Positions 26,261-35,512 are shown, counted from the stretch's first letter. The stretch is 64,000 bases of DNA from Halospina sp040196175 (GCF_040196175.1 NZ_JBEFNF010000003.1:124001-188000), one strand, 5' to 3'. Numbers and translations are program-made. The notes: generated from the sequence alone by a model not told the origin.

Positions 26261-27198
26261 TGTCCGAGTCTCTGGCCGGGCAGCAGCACAGGCCGGCCGC
26301 CATTGATGAGATCCCGGACAGACTGGGGCCGGCCGCCGGGGAGCTGAACCCGGGTGATACGGATGACACCCTCACCGCACTGAACCAGAGCGCCTGCGGG
26401 CTCGCGTGCCAGTACGGTTCCGGGCTTGGAATCGGTCACATCGGTGTTCACCGCTTCCGCAGAGAGCACACGGATGGCGTCATCATCCATCGTGGAATGG
26501 GCCATCGGCCAGGGATTGAAGGCACGGATGCGCCGCGCCAGCGACTGCGCCGTGCTCTGCCAATCAATGCGGCCATCGCTGCGTTCGAGCTTGCGGGCGT
26601 AGGTGGCTCTGTGATCATCCTGCGGCTCAGGGGCCAGGCTGCCGTGAGCGAGTTCGTGCAAAGCCCCGGTAATCGCTTTGCCGCCCGATTCAGCCAACCG
26701 GTCGTGCAGGCTGCCACCGGTTTCGTCATCCATAATCGGGATCCGGTGGCGGCTGACAACATCCCCGGTGTCCAACCCGGCGTCCATCTGCATGATGCTG
26801 ATGCCGGTCTCGCTGTCACCGGCTGCAATGGCCCACTGGATTGGCGCAGCGCCACGCCAGCGGGGCAGCAGTGAGGCGTGTACGTTCAGGCAGCCATGAT
26901 CTGGAATATCAAGTACGGGCTGTGGCAGGATCAGCCCGTAAGCGGCGATGACCATCACATCCGGGGCGATGTCGCGCAGAGTTGCCTGGGCCTCGTCATT
27001 ACGCAGACTCTCTGGCTGTTCTATCCGGAGCCCATGGTCATGGGCAAGCTGGGAGACAGGGCCTCGACGCGCCTTGCGGCCCCGGCCGGCGGGGCGGTCC
27101 GGCTGGGTGTAGACGGCCATGATGTCGTGCCCCGCCTCAATCAGGGCGCTGAGACTGGTCGCTGCAAAATCCGGGGTGCCTGCGAAAACGATCCGCAC
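26257..27198 (-). CDS. fmt: Methionyl-tRNA formyltransferase
   Basis: Fmt formylates initiator Met-tRNA with 10-formyl-THF. The 313-residue protein starts MRIVFAGTPDFAATSLSAL (GTG start) and shows the catalytic NVHASLLPRWRGAAPIQWAI region (N, H and a downstream D in MDAGLDTGDV) and the C-terminal OB-like tRNA-binding domain. It stands between def and rsmB. Confidence 0.97.
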   Translation of the reverse strand: MRIVFAGTPDFAATSLSALIEAGHDIMAVYTQPDRPAGRGRKARRGPVSQLAHDHGLRIEQPESLRNDEAQATLRDIAPDVMVIAAYGLILPQPVLDIPDHGCLNVHASLLPRWRGAAPIQWAIAAGDSETGISIMQMDAGLDTGDVVSRHRIPIMDDETGGSLHDRLAESGGKAITGALHELAHGSLAPEPQDDHRATYARKLERSDGRIDWQSTAQSLARRIRAFNPWPMAHSTMDDDAIRVLSAEAVNTDVTDSKPGTVLAREPAGALVQCGEGVIRITRVQLPGGRPQSVRDLINGGRPVLLPGQRLGQ

Positions 27199-27211
27199 TG
27201 TCAGGGACTCC

Positions 27212-27718
27212 TCAGGATGCTTTCTGGCGCTGCTGTTTCTCGACCCGCCGCCGGATACGACTGCGCTTGAGCTGGCTCAGATAGTCGATGAAGAGCCTGC
27301 CATTGAGGTGATCCACCTCATGCTGGAGGCATACTGCCATGAGCCCGGTGTGCGCTTGTTCAAAGGGTTCACCGTGATAATCCAGGGCGCGGACCCGGAC
27401 GGACTGGGACCGGGTGACATCCTCGTAGACGCCCGGTATCGACAGGCACCCTTCCTGCATGGGTTCCTTTTCGCTTTCGGGAATCTCCAGCTCCGGGTTG
27501 ATAAAGACCCGGGGATCGCTCTGCTCCTCGGACAGGTCGATCACCAGCACCCGTTGATGCACATTGACCTGGGTTGCCGCCAGCCCGATCCCGGGGGCGC
27601 CATACATGGTCTTGATCATGTTATCGACCAAGGCGCGCACATTGTCATCGACGGATTCAACCGGCTCTGCCACGGTTCGCAGCCGCGGATCCGGAAATTC
27701 GAGTATGCTGAGAGTCAT
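27212..27718 (-). CDS. def: Peptide deformylase
   Basis: Def removes the N-formyl group from new proteins. From ATG at 27718 (GGAG nine bases upstream) it has 168 residues, beginning MTLSILEFPDPRLR. All three metal-site motifs are present: GIGLAATQV, EGCLS (cysteine ligand) and HEVDH (two histidine ligands and the catalytic glutamate). An in-frame start at 27754 adds 12 residues not typical of the family and is rejected. Confidence 0.97.
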   Translation of the reverse strand: MTLSILEFPDPRLRTVAEPVESVDDNVRALVDNMIKTMYGAPGIGLAATQVNVHQRVLVIDLSEEQSDPRVFINPELEIPESEKEPMQEGCLSIPGVYEDVTRSQSVRVRALDYHGEPFEQAHTGLMAVCLQHEVDHLNGRLFIDYLSQLKRSRIRRRVEKQQRQKAS

Positions 27719-27909
27719 GGTGCTGCTCCGAAAGGGTACAAGTAACATTATCACGCATCAGGCGATGGCCGTACAAACGGCTGTGCTTACAAAACATTGC
27801 AGGGTTGTGGATGTTGTCCACATCCAGGGATCGCAAATGGCGTTATTTCTTCTATAGTGATGCAACAATGATGTCGATCGATCGAAACAAGCCAGCAAGG
27901 AAACCGAGC

Positions 27910-28932
27910 ATGAGGATTCTGTCGATTCTGCTCACGGTCGCCCTCGCGCTGGGCGCCGCGGGGGTTACCGCCCAGACGCAGCTGCGGGACGACCATCCCG
28001 ACCAGTATACCGTCCAACCCGGAGACACGCTCTGGGACATCAGCGCGCGCTTTCTGAAAGAGCCCTGGAACTGGCCGGAGATCTGGCAGGCGAACCCGCA
28101 GGTGGCTAATCCCCACCTGATCTACCCTGGCGATGTGCTGAAGCTGACCTGGGTGGATGGTGAACCGCGTTTGAGCCGCGCCACCGATCAGGATCGGGAA
28201 GTCAAGCTGTCTCCGGAAGTCAAGGAGACACCGCTGGATAGTCCCATACCCACGATTCCCCTTGAGGCGATACGTAGCTTTCTTTCCAATACCCGGATTG
28301 TGGGGGAAGCTACGCTCGAACAGGCCCCTTACATTGTCCAGGGGCAGGATCGGCGCTCCATATCCGGTGCCGGCGATCGCGTTTACGCGCGGGGTGAAGC
28401 CGCTGCTGGGGAAACCATGGCCGTATTCCAGCGTGGCACCCGGCATGTGGATCCGGAAACGGGCGAGTTTCTGGGCCTTGAGGCCCGCTCTCTGGGCCGC
28501 GGGCGGGTGGCTGAGATCAATGGCGAACTGCTCAGCGTAGACTTGACCGCAAGCCGTGAAGAGATCGAGGCAAAGAATCGGCTGTTGCCTACTGAGGAAC
28601 GCGAGATCACCACGCGTTTTGAGCCGCGCGCGCCGGACACCGAGATCCGCGGGCGGATGATCGATGTTGAGGATGGCGTGAGCAACATCGGTCAGTATAA
28701 TGTGGTCACGATTAATCGCGGCGAGCGCGAGGGCCTGGAATCGGGCAATGTGCTGGCGGTTTACAAGCAGGGCAATCAGGCACGGGACCCGGTGACGGAC
28801 GAACTGCTTCAGCTGCCGTCGGAGCGGGCTGGGCTCGTAATGGTATTCCGGACCTATGACAAGCTCAGCTATGGGCTGGTGCTGCAGGCTACGCGGCCGC
28901 TGGAGATCATGGACGAAGTCCGCAACCCATGA
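27910..28932 (+). CDS. tsaP: LysM-domain periplasmic protein, TsaP-like
   Basis: From ATG at 27910 (AAGGA eight bases upstream) the 340-residue protein has a signal peptide (ILSILLTVALALGAAGVTAQ) and one LysM domain (about 32-80: YTVQPGDTLWDISARFL ... LIYPGDVLKL) that binds peptidoglycan, then a beta-rich C-terminal region. It occupies the position of PA0020, the P. aeruginosa TsaP homologue that anchors the type IV pilus secretin to the cell wall, between def and dprA. Whether this organism makes type IV pili cannot be seen. It diverges from def. Confidence 0.78.
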   Translation: MRILSILLTVALALGAAGVTAQTQLRDDHPDQYTVQPGDTLWDISARFLKEPWNWPEIWQANPQVANPHLIYPGDVLKLTWVDGEPRLSRATDQDREVKLSPEVKETPLDSPIPTIPLEAIRSFLSNTRIVGEATLEQAPYIVQGQDRRSISGAGDRVYARGEAAAGETMAVFQRGTRHVDPETGEFLGLEARSLGRGRVAEINGELLSVDLTASREEIEAKNRLLPTEEREITTRFEPRAPDTEIRGRMIDVEDGVSNIGQYNVVTINRGEREGLESGNVLAVYKQGNQARDPVTDELLQLPSERAGLVMVFRTYDKLSYGLVLQATRPLEIMDEVRNP

Positions 28933-28961
28933 AACACCCCCTTTGACAGAGGAAGTCACCG

Positions 28962-30113
28962 ATGACGGTCATGGAACGACCGCCCTTTTCCGGCCTGGAA
29001 ACGGGCGATACCTATCATCTTCTCGCCCTTTTGCCCGGTATGAATCCGGAACACTGGCAGGTGGTGCTGGATCAGCTTGAGGATCCCACCCAGATTCTGG
29101 GCATGACACCTGACAGCCTGCGGGCTCTGGGATTACCGCCCGCCACCCGCCAGGCCCTGACCGCATGGCAGGCCCATGGGTTGGAGCCGACCACGCGCCA
29201 GCGCCTGGCTCACGCCCAGCAGCAATGTGGGTATCTCGGCATCCGTGTGATCCATTGGTGCCACCCTGAGTATCCCGAGGTACTTCGGCATATTCATGGT
29301 CCGCCCCCCGTTCTCTATTGCCGTGGTGACATCGCGGCCCTTGATCGCCCCTGTTTGGCCATGGTCGGAAGCCGCCACGCCAGTCGTGATGGCCATAACC
29401 ATGCGCGTCGTTTTGCTCATGCTCTGGCCGCAGGTGGGTTCAGTGTGGTGAGTGGGCTCGCCCTGGGTATCGACGGAGCCGCTCACGAAGGCGCGCTGGA
29501 AAGCGGCGGCACTACAGTGGGGATCCTCGCCAATGGGGTGGATCGCCCCTACCCAAGGCGCCATGAGGGGCTGGCCGGGGACCTGCTACAGGCAGGTGGC
29601 CTGCTGGTGTCAGAGCGGCCACCCGGAACCCCGGCTCGCGCGCATCTGTTTCCCCAGCGCAACCGGCTGATCAGCGGCCTTTGCCGGGGTGTCGTGGTGG
29701 TGGAGGCGGGGCTGCGCAGCGGTTCCCTGATCACGGCGCGGTTGGCGATGGAACAGGGGCGGGAGGTCTTCGCCATCCCCGGCTCCATCCACCAGCCGAG
29801 TGTCAGGGGCTGTCATCGGCTGATCCGGGAGGGCGCGGTGCTGGTGGAGACGGTGGAAGACATTGTCTCGGAACTGGGTGTCTGGGAATCTGTTTCGTCT
29901 CAGATGGAACCGGAGGCGGAAACCGCCCCCGCCCATCTTGATGAAGCGAGTCGCCGGGTTCTGGAAGCGGTGACCTACGAGCCGGTGGATTCGGACAGCC
30001 TCTGCCGCGCTACCGGCATGGCGGCATCCGATCTGCTCCAGGCCATGCTGCTGCTGGAAATGGAAGGGCTGGTGGAGTCCACATCAGGTGGCTACCGACG
30101 CCGTTCGGGCTGA
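28962..30113 (+). CDS. dprA: DNA-processing protein DprA
   Basis: DprA (Smf) binds incoming single-stranded DNA and loads RecA in transformation. The 383 residues include an N-terminal SAM-like region, the Rossmann-like core with MVGSRHASRDG, SGLALGIDGAAHEGAL and HLFPQRNRLISGL, EAGLRSGSLITARLA, and a C-terminal winged helix (about 325-383). It follows tsaP after 29 bp. Confidence 0.95.
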   Translation: MTVMERPPFSGLETGDTYHLLALLPGMNPEHWQVVLDQLEDPTQILGMTPDSLRALGLPPATRQALTAWQAHGLEPTTRQRLAHAQQQCGYLGIRVIHWCHPEYPEVLRHIHGPPPVLYCRGDIAALDRPCLAMVGSRHASRDGHNHARRFAHALAAGGFSVVSGLALGIDGAAHEGALESGGTTVGILANGVDRPYPRRHEGLAGDLLQAGGLLVSERPPGTPARAHLFPQRNRLISGLCRGVVVVEAGLRSGSLITARLAMEQGREVFAIPGSIHQPSVRGCHRLIREGAVLVETVEDIVSELGVWESVSSQMEPEAETAPAHLDEASRRVLEAVTYEPVDSDSLCRATGMAASDLLQAMLLLEMEGLVESTSGGYRRRSG

Positions 30114-30171
30114 CGCGGCCTCCGGCGACGGATAGACTTCCGGCTGACGATTCGGCAGACGGAGGTGACCG

Positions 30172-30744
30172 GTGACAGTGCAAAGCCCCGACTGGTGGCA
30201 CATCCAGCAGGCCTCGGATTCGCTGGCGATGGGGGGCGTCTGGGCTTACCCTACAGAAGCGGTCTGGGGTCTGGGTTGTGACCCCTGGAACGCAGAGGCT
30301 GTGGAGCGGATCCTGGCCCTCAAGGGTCGCCCCTGGCACAAGGGCTTGATCCTGGTCGCTGCCGATATCGATCAACTCGGTTTTCTGCTCCAGGGCGCGC
30401 CACCGCCAGTATGGCAGGCAGTGCGCGATGGCTGGCCCGGTGCCAATACGCTGCTGTTGCCGGACCCGGGTCAGCAGGTACCAGAGCTGGTGCGTGGCCG
30501 GCATCGGCGGGTGGCCGTGCGAGTGCCTGCTCATCCCCAGGTGCGGCGTCTCTGCCGGGCTTTTGGCGGCGTTCTGGTATCTACCTCCTGCAATCGGGCT
30601 GGCGGGCCTCCGTTGCGCTGGCAATGGCAGATCCATCAGCGTTTTGCCAGCGAGTTGGATGGCATCCTTAATGGGTCGCTGGGCGGGGCACGCCGCCCGA
30701 GCCGCATTATCGACCCCATGAATGGTACCCTCCTGCGTGACTGA
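30172..30744 (+). CDS. tsaC: Threonylcarbamoyl-AMP synthase TsaC (YrdC/Sua5)
   Basis: TsaC makes threonylcarbamoyl-AMP for the t6A37 tRNA modification. The 190 residues show AYPTEAVWGLGCDPWN (nucleotide site) and LKGRPWHKGLILVAAD (KxR and SxN type elements), the short TsaC form without a Sua5 C-terminal domain. The start is GTG at 30172, with GGAGG six bases upstream. It lies between dprA and hemF; the qor gene that I recall at this point in Pseudomonas is absent. Confidence 0.93.
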   Translation: MTVQSPDWWHIQQASDSLAMGGVWAYPTEAVWGLGCDPWNAEAVERILALKGRPWHKGLILVAADIDQLGFLLQGAPPPVWQAVRDGWPGANTLLLPDPGQQVPELVRGRHRRVAVRVPAHPQVRRLCRAFGGVLVSTSCNRAGGPPLRWQWQIHQRFASELDGILNGSLGGARRPSRIIDPMNGTLLRD

Positions 30745-30775
30745 TAACGTCCCTGCGGACAGCCGAGGAGGCTCC

Positions 30776-31702
30776 ATGAATAACACCCCCGACCCGGACG
30801 CCGTTTACCAGTACCTGATCGATCTTCAGGACCGTATTACCAGTACCTTGGGTGAACTGGATGGCGTTGCGGAATTCCGTGAGGAAACCTGGGAACGGGA
30901 CGCCGGCGGGGGTGGTCGCAGCCGCGTGATTGAAGATGGCGGCCTGTTCGAAAAGGGCGGTGTGAACTTTTCCCACGTCATGGGCGCGGAGCTTCCGCCC
31001 TCGGCCTCCGCCAGCCGACCTGAGCTGGCCGGCGCCAGCTGGGAAGCCATGGGCGTCTCCCTGGTGATCCACCCGCACAACCCCTATGTGCCCACCTCGC
31101 ACGCCAATGTCCGGTTCTTCATTGCCAGACCGGAAGGCCGTGATCCGGTCTGGTGGTTTGGTGGTGGCTTCGACCTGACGCCCTATTACGGTTTTGTGGA
31201 AGACTGCCGGTATTGGCACGAAACCGCGCGAGTCGCCTGTGCGTCGGCCGGCGATGACACCTGGCATCGCTTCCGCCAATGGTGCGATGACTATTTCCAC
31301 CTCAAGCACCGCGGCGAGCAGCGCGGCATTGGCGGACTGTTTTTCGACGACTACAACGAAGCGTCTTTCGAGCACAGCTTTGAGCTGATGCAATCCATTG
31401 GCGACAGCTATCTGACTGCCTATATCCCCATCGTGCAGGCCCGCCGCGATACGCCCTACGGCGACCGCGAGCGCCAGTTCCAGCTCTACCGTCGGGGCCG
31501 TTATGTGGAATTCAATCTGGTCTATGACCGGGGAACCCTGTTCGGGCTGCAGTCCGGTGGGCGCACGGAATCCATCCTTATGTCGTTGCCGCCGCTGGTG
31601 CGCTGGGATTATAACTGGCAGCCGGAACCTGGCACCCCCGAGGCGCGGCTCGTGAATTATTTTCTACAACCCCGCAACTGGCTGGAGGAGACGGATGACT
31701 GA
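30776..31702 (+). CDS. hemF: Oxygen-dependent coproporphyrinogen-III oxidase
   Basis: HemF converts coproporphyrinogen III to protoporphyrinogen IX using oxygen, in heme synthesis. From ATG at 30776, with GAGGAG upstream, it has 308 residues. Hallmarks are GGGGRSRVIEDGGLFEKGGV, FGGGFDLTPYYGF, RGIGGLFFDDYN, and GRYVEFNLVYDRGTLFGL. An upstream in-frame GTG overlaps tsaC and is not used. Its end overlaps aroE by eight bases. Confidence 0.97.
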   Translation: MNNTPDPDAVYQYLIDLQDRITSTLGELDGVAEFREETWERDAGGGGRSRVIEDGGLFEKGGVNFSHVMGAELPPSASASRPELAGASWEAMGVSLVIHPHNPYVPTSHANVRFFIARPEGRDPVWWFGGGFDLTPYYGFVEDCRYWHETARVACASAGDDTWHRFRQWCDDYFHLKHRGEQRGIGGLFFDDYNEASFEHSFELMQSIGDSYLTAYIPIVQARRDTPYGDRERQFQLYRRGRYVEFNLVYDRGTLFGLQSGGRTESILMSLPPLVRWDYNWQPEPGTPEARLVNYFLQPRNWLEETDD

Positions 31703-32516
31703 AAAGGCCCGTTATGCCGTGATTGGCAACCCGATTGAGCACAGTCTGTCGCCGCGCATCCACGCCGCTTTTGCGGAACAGACCGGGGAATCACTGGTTT
31801 ATGAGCGCCTTTTGGCGCCCCTGGAAGGGTTCCGTGAGACTCTTGAACAGTTCTTCGATGACGGTGGCGCAGGGCTCAACGTGACCGTGCCATTCAAGCA
31901 GCAGGCCTGGGAAATGGCCGACCGTCACCAGCCCAGGGCGGCAAGGGCCGGAGCGGTGAATACCCTGTGGCGGGAAAACCACGGCATCCTGATCGGTGAC
32001 AATACTGATGGTGCCGGGCTGGTGCGGGATCTGCGGGTCAACAACGATGTGACTCTGGCTGGGGCCAGAGTTCTGGTTCTGGGCGCCGGGGGCGCTGTGC
32101 GGGGGATTCTTGAGCCGCTGCTCGCGGCGGCGCCGGCGCAAGTGGTGATCGCCAACCGCACCCTAGCGCGGGCTGAAGAGGTGCGGGATCTGTTTGCTGA
32201 TACCGGGTCGCTGGCTGCCAGCACGTTCGCAGCTCTGGTGGGGCCCTTTGACGTAATCATCAACGGCACCAGTGCCAGCTTACAGGGCGGTCTGCCGCCC
32301 CTACCGGAAGGGCTGACCAACCCGGCAACTGTCTGTTACGACATGATGTACAGCCAGACGGAGACGGCTTTCAATGGCTGGGCCCGACAGCAGGGCGTGG
32401 CACTGCGTCTGGACGGGCTGGGCATGCTGGTGGAGCAGGCAGCGGAGTCCTTCGTTCAGTGGCGTGGCAAACGCCCGCAGACGGAACCGGTTATGGCCAT
32501 GTTGCGACCCGACTGA
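31695..32516 (+). CDS. aroE: Shikimate dehydrogenase (NADP+)
   Basis: AroE reduces 3-dehydroshikimate to shikimate in the aromatic pathway. The 273 residues begin with YAVIGNPIEHSLSPRIHAAF (substrate site) and contain NVTVPFKQ, DNTDGAGLVRDL, the NADP Rossmann motif VLGAGGAVRGIL, and a C-terminal ...GLGMLVEQAAESF. It overlaps hemF by eight bases. Confidence 0.96.
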   Translation: MTEKARYAVIGNPIEHSLSPRIHAAFAEQTGESLVYERLLAPLEGFRETLEQFFDDGGAGLNVTVPFKQQAWEMADRHQPRAARAGAVNTLWRENHGILIGDNTDGAGLVRDLRVNNDVTLAGARVLVLGAGGAVRGILEPLLAAAPAQVVIANRTLARAEEVRDLFADTGSLAASTFAALVGPFDVIINGTSASLQGGLPPLPEGLTNPATVCYDMMYSQTETAFNGWARQQGVALRLDGLGMLVEQAAESFVQWRGKRPQTEPVMAMLRPD

Positions 32517-32606
32517 AAGCTGTTGTGCGTATTCTGGACTATGCTGGGGTCATGGATGTCAGCCGGGTTGGTTCCGCCCGGTCCCTTTCAGAGACAGTGA
32601 GGCGCC

Positions 32607-33380
32607 ATGGATCTTCTGACACTGCTCGGCCTGCTGGTCGGTATTACCACCATCATTGCGGCGATTGCCACCAGTTCCGGACTGGCCTCGTTTCTGAATA
32701 TTCCGGGGCTTCTGATCGTGGTGGTGGGAACGCTCGCAGTGACCCTGATCAAACACCGCCTGACCTCCGTTGTCAGTGCTTTCCGCATGGCGTTTGGTGA
32801 GGCTTTCCGGGACCGCACCGAGGATCCACTGGATCTCATCCTGCAGATTCGGGACCTGGCGGATATCGTGCGCAAGAAAGGTATCCTGGGGCTGGAGGAT
32901 TATGCCACCCGCTACCGGTTTCTGGCCCGGAGCATTGAGCTGGCAGTGGACGGCCATCCGCCGGAATTCATAGAAGAGGCTATGAGCCACGAACTTCAGC
33001 AGACGCTCGAGCGCTATGAAAATGCCGAGAGGGTTTTCCGGGGCATCGGCGACTCTGCCCCGGCGCTGGGCATGATCGGCACCCTGGTAGGGCTGGTGCA
33101 GATGCTCAATCAGATGGATGATCCGGCGGGCATCGGGCCCGCCATGGCAGTGGCGCTGCTGACAACGTTCTATGGGGTCGCCATCGGCCAGGTGATCTTT
33201 CTGCCGCTGGCGGACAAGCTTCAGCTCAAAATGCAGGACGAGCAGCGCAACATGACGCTGGTTCTGACCTCCATGCAGAATATCCTGCAGGGACAGAACC
33301 CGCGCGTGATGCAGGATGTACTGGCTGCCTACCTGTCACCCGAGGCGCGTGAGCGGCTCAACCAGGGCCAGCAGGCCTGA
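32607..33380 (+). CDS. pomA: Flagellar motor stator protein, PomA/MotA type
   Basis: The 257-residue protein has four membrane helices and aligns well with Vibrio PomA, the subunit of the sodium-driven flagellar stator: DSAPALGMIGTLVGLVQML, MDDPAGIGPAMAVALLTT, and GQNPRVMQDVLAAYL near the end. The pair pomA-pomB is not in a flagellar cluster here; it follows aroE after 90 bp. Ion choice is inferred from similarity, not proven. Confidence 0.88.
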   Translation: MDLLTLLGLLVGITTIIAAIATSSGLASFLNIPGLLIVVVGTLAVTLIKHRLTSVVSAFRMAFGEAFRDRTEDPLDLILQIRDLADIVRKKGILGLEDYATRYRFLARSIELAVDGHPPEFIEEAMSHELQQTLERYENAERVFRGIGDSAPALGMIGTLVGLVQMLNQMDDPAGIGPAMAVALLTTFYGVAIGQVIFLPLADKLQLKMQDEQRNMTLVLTSMQNILQGQNPRVMQDVLAAYLSPEARERLNQGQQA

Positions 33381-33392
33381 CGGAGACCGTTC

Positions 33393-34226
33393 ATGGCGAT
33401 GCCGCCCAAGCGCCGGCCCAGACGCGGTAATACCAGCAGCGGTTCGCCGGGGTGGATGACCACCCTGGCGGACATGTTCATGTTGCTGATGACCTTTTTC
33501 ATCCTGATGCTGTCGTTTTCCAACATGGATACGGAAAAATACCGGGCCATGGTCCAGTCCATGGTCGAGGCCTTCAATATGGCCCCTGATGAACTCCCGG
33601 AACCGCAGGGCCTGGCCGATGAAGACGTGGAATCCCCGGCCATCAGCGAGGACGCGCCAATTCCCCTCGAGGGCGCCCCTGCGGCACCTTCTGAAGGTGA
33701 CGCCATACTGCGCGATCAGGCTTCGGCGGATCCACCCAGCCCGGATGTGCATCCGGGTGTGGAGCAGCTTTCCAGTATGCTGATCTCGGAGATGGAATCA
33801 GCGGTCAGTGAAGATAAAATTGATGTCGGGTTTGATCGCCAGCGGGTCGTAATCCGGTTCAATGACGAAGCCACCTTCCCGATCGGCAGTGCCGAACTGA
33901 TCCCGGAAATCCGACCCGTAGTGGGCGATATCGTCGATATTGTAGCCCGCTGTGATGGTGAGGTGATTGTTACCGGCCATACAGACAACAGGCCCATGGT
34001 CAGTGAGCGTTACCGTTCAAACTGGGACCTGTCCGCCGCGCGCGCCGTGTCACTGGTGCACGAGTTGGTGCTCAACCGGGCCATACCGGCTGAAAATGTA
34101 GTGGCGGCAGGACGTGCTGAGACAAGACCGATTGCGGATAACGATACAGCTGAAGGGCGGGAAAAGAATCGGCGGGTGGAAATCGAAATCTATGAGCCCG
34201 ACTGTAACCCCGGTGACGATGGCTGA
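33393..34226 (+). CDS. pomB: Flagellar motor stator protein, PomB/MotB type
   Basis: The 277 residues have a short basic N-terminus, one membrane helix (about 21-42) with the ion-binding aspartate at residue 27 (WMTTLADMFMLLMTFF), an acidic, proline-rich linker (about 60-110), and an OmpA-like peptidoglycan-binding domain with VTGHTDNRP and AGRAETRPIADN. It follows pomA after 12 bp. The plug and linker region is unusually acidic. A terminator lies 12 bp downstream but is oriented for the opposite gene. Confidence 0.9.
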   Translation: MAMPPKRRPRRGNTSSGSPGWMTTLADMFMLLMTFFILMLSFSNMDTEKYRAMVQSMVEAFNMAPDELPEPQGLADEDVESPAISEDAPIPLEGAPAAPSEGDAILRDQASADPPSPDVHPGVEQLSSMLISEMESAVSEDKIDVGFDRQRVVIRFNDEATFPIGSAELIPEIRPVVGDIVDIVARCDGEVIVTGHTDNRPMVSERYRSNWDLSAARAVSLVHELVLNRAIPAENVVAAGRAETRPIADNDTAEGREKNRRVEIEIYEPDCNPGDDG

Positions 34227-34237
34227 GTTCCGAGCAT

Positions 34238-34264
34238 AAAAAGGCGCCGGTGAGAGCCGGCGCC
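34238..34264 (-). terminator. Intrinsic terminator of the hsp20 gene
   Basis: GGCGCCGG-TGAGAG-CCGGCGCC is an 8-bp perfect GC hairpin (34243-34264), with five A's on the plus strand at its left (34238-34242). Read on the minus strand this is a hairpin followed by TTTTT, downstream of the small heat-shock gene. It may also slow transcription of pomB from the other side. Confidence 0.85.
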
Positions 34265-34295
34265 AGAGCACCATGGGGCTTGCTGCCCCGAGGGG

Positions 34296-34754
34296 TCAGT
34301 TGACTTCCACCTCGATGGCCCGTGGCTTGGCCTTGTGCTGCTTGGCCAGGGTCAGCTCAAGCACGCCATCGCGGTAGTTGGCCTTGATGTTCTCGTCATC
34401 CACGTTCTCCGGCAGTGTGAAGCTGCGCGAGAAGTGGCCGTAGAACCGTTCCACGCGATGCCGTCTGGAGTCATCTTCGGTGTTCTCGAAACTGCGCTCA
34501 CCCTGGATGGTGAGTACGCCGTCCTGCACCGAGACTTTGACATCCTCCTTGCGGATACCGGGCAGTTCCGCGGTTATGACAAAGGCATCGTTGTTCTCTG
34601 TAATATCCACCGACGGTGCCCAGTCGGTTTTCTGCAGGATCTCCCGATTGCCACTGGTATCCGGGTCAGTTCCACGGTTGGCGATTTGCCGGTTGTACCG
34701 GTCGAGAATATCTTCGAATTCAGCAAGTGGGTTCCAGCGGGTCATGGCTGTCAT
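34296..34754 (-). CDS. Small heat-shock protein (Hsp20/alpha-crystallin family)
   Basis: An ATP-independent holdase chaperone. From ATG at 34754 it has 152 residues; this start has AGGAGGTGAT exactly eight bases upstream, a near-perfect anti-16S match. An earlier in-frame GTG at 34763 lies inside that site. The alpha-crystallin domain (about 40-140) shows PSVDITENNDAFVITAELPG, KEDVKVSVQDGVLTIQGER and the YRDGVLELTL strand. A C-terminal IxI/V-type motif is IEVEV. Single gene with its own terminator. Confidence 0.95.
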   Translation of the reverse strand: MTAMTRWNPLAEFEDILDRYNRQIANRGTDPDTSGNREILQKTDWAPSVDITENNDAFVITAELPGIRKEDVKVSVQDGVLTIQGERSFENTEDDSRRHRVERFYGHFSRSFTLPENVDDENIKANYRDGVLELTLAKQHKAKPRAIEVEVN

Positions 34755-34890
34755 GATTATCACCTCCTATCAACGAATCTGAGATCATTCACGACAACAG
34801 CTTTGTCAGGGGAGCGTGGCTGACCGGCGCCGTATCATCAGTCCGCTTCCCTAACGCCTTGTAACCGAAGTAAGGACGCGCACCTGATTT

Positions 34891-35430
34891 TCAAGGGGTA
34901 TCGGCCAGGAATTCATCCTTGAGCTTGACGTAGTTTGTAGCGGTGTAGGTGAAGAACCCGCGCTCCTCGTCGGTGATGGGCCGGGCCTGACGCACCGGGC
35001 TGCCACGGTACAGATAGCCGGATTCCAGTGTCTTGCCCGGCGGTACCAGGGTACCGGCGGCGATGATGACTTCATCCTGTACCACAGCGCCATCCATGAT
35101 GATCGCCCCCATTCCCACAAGAACCCGGCTGCCTATGGTGCAGCCGTGAAGAAGGGCTTTGTGACCTACGGTGACATCATCACCCAGGGTCAGTGGAAAA
35201 CCGTCAGGGTTATAGGGGCCGGCATGGGTGATGTGGCAGACGGAGCCGTCCTGAATGCTGCAGCGGTTGCCAATACAGATCCGGTGCATGTCGCCACGGA
35301 TAGCGGTCATGGGCCAGACCGAGCAGTCATCGCCCAGCGTCACGTCGCCGATGACAGTGGCGGTGGGATCAATCCATACACGGTCCCCGAGCTGGGGATG
35401 ATTGCCCTTGTGACTGCGGATACGGGTCAC
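34891..35430 (-). CDS. Gamma-class carbonic anhydrase family protein (left-handed beta-helix)
   Basis: The 179 residues form hexapeptide repeats (GDVTLGDDCSVWP, RGDMHRICIGNRCSIQDGSV, GHKALLHGCTIG, VGMGAIIMDGAVV). Histidines sit in the usual metal positions (ITHAG, VGHKALLH). The family (YrdA, PaaY, CaiE) binds zinc or iron; hydration of CO2 has been shown for some members only. The start is GTG at 35430 with GGAGG seven bases upstream. It diverges from prlC. The 83-bp gap between them holds a TATAAT at 35477-35482 but no clear -35. Confidence 0.9.
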   Translation of the reverse strand: MTRIRSHKGNHPQLGDRVWIDPTATVIGDVTLGDDCSVWPMTAIRGDMHRICIGNRCSIQDGSVCHITHAGPYNPDGFPLTLGDDVTVGHKALLHGCTIGSRVLVGMGAIIMDGAVVQDEVIIAAGTLVPPGKTLESGYLYRGSPVRQARPITDEERGFFTYTATNYVKLKDEFLADTP

Positions 35431-35512
35431 GGTCGTACCTCCGTCTGACTTAGGGTGGTTTGCACAAGTATGTCATTATAATTGTACCAAGGTCACATGC
35501 AGGAGACGCTCC

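Noticed and set aside
27787..28959. 390-codon minus-strand frame over tsaP
   Set aside because: Opposite the LysM gene with signal peptide; composition rich in His/Arg/Pro as expected for an antisense frame.
35460..35482. Full sigma-70 promoter for prlC
   Set aside because: TATAAT is good but the only TTGCAC lies 11 bp away, too close for a -35 element.
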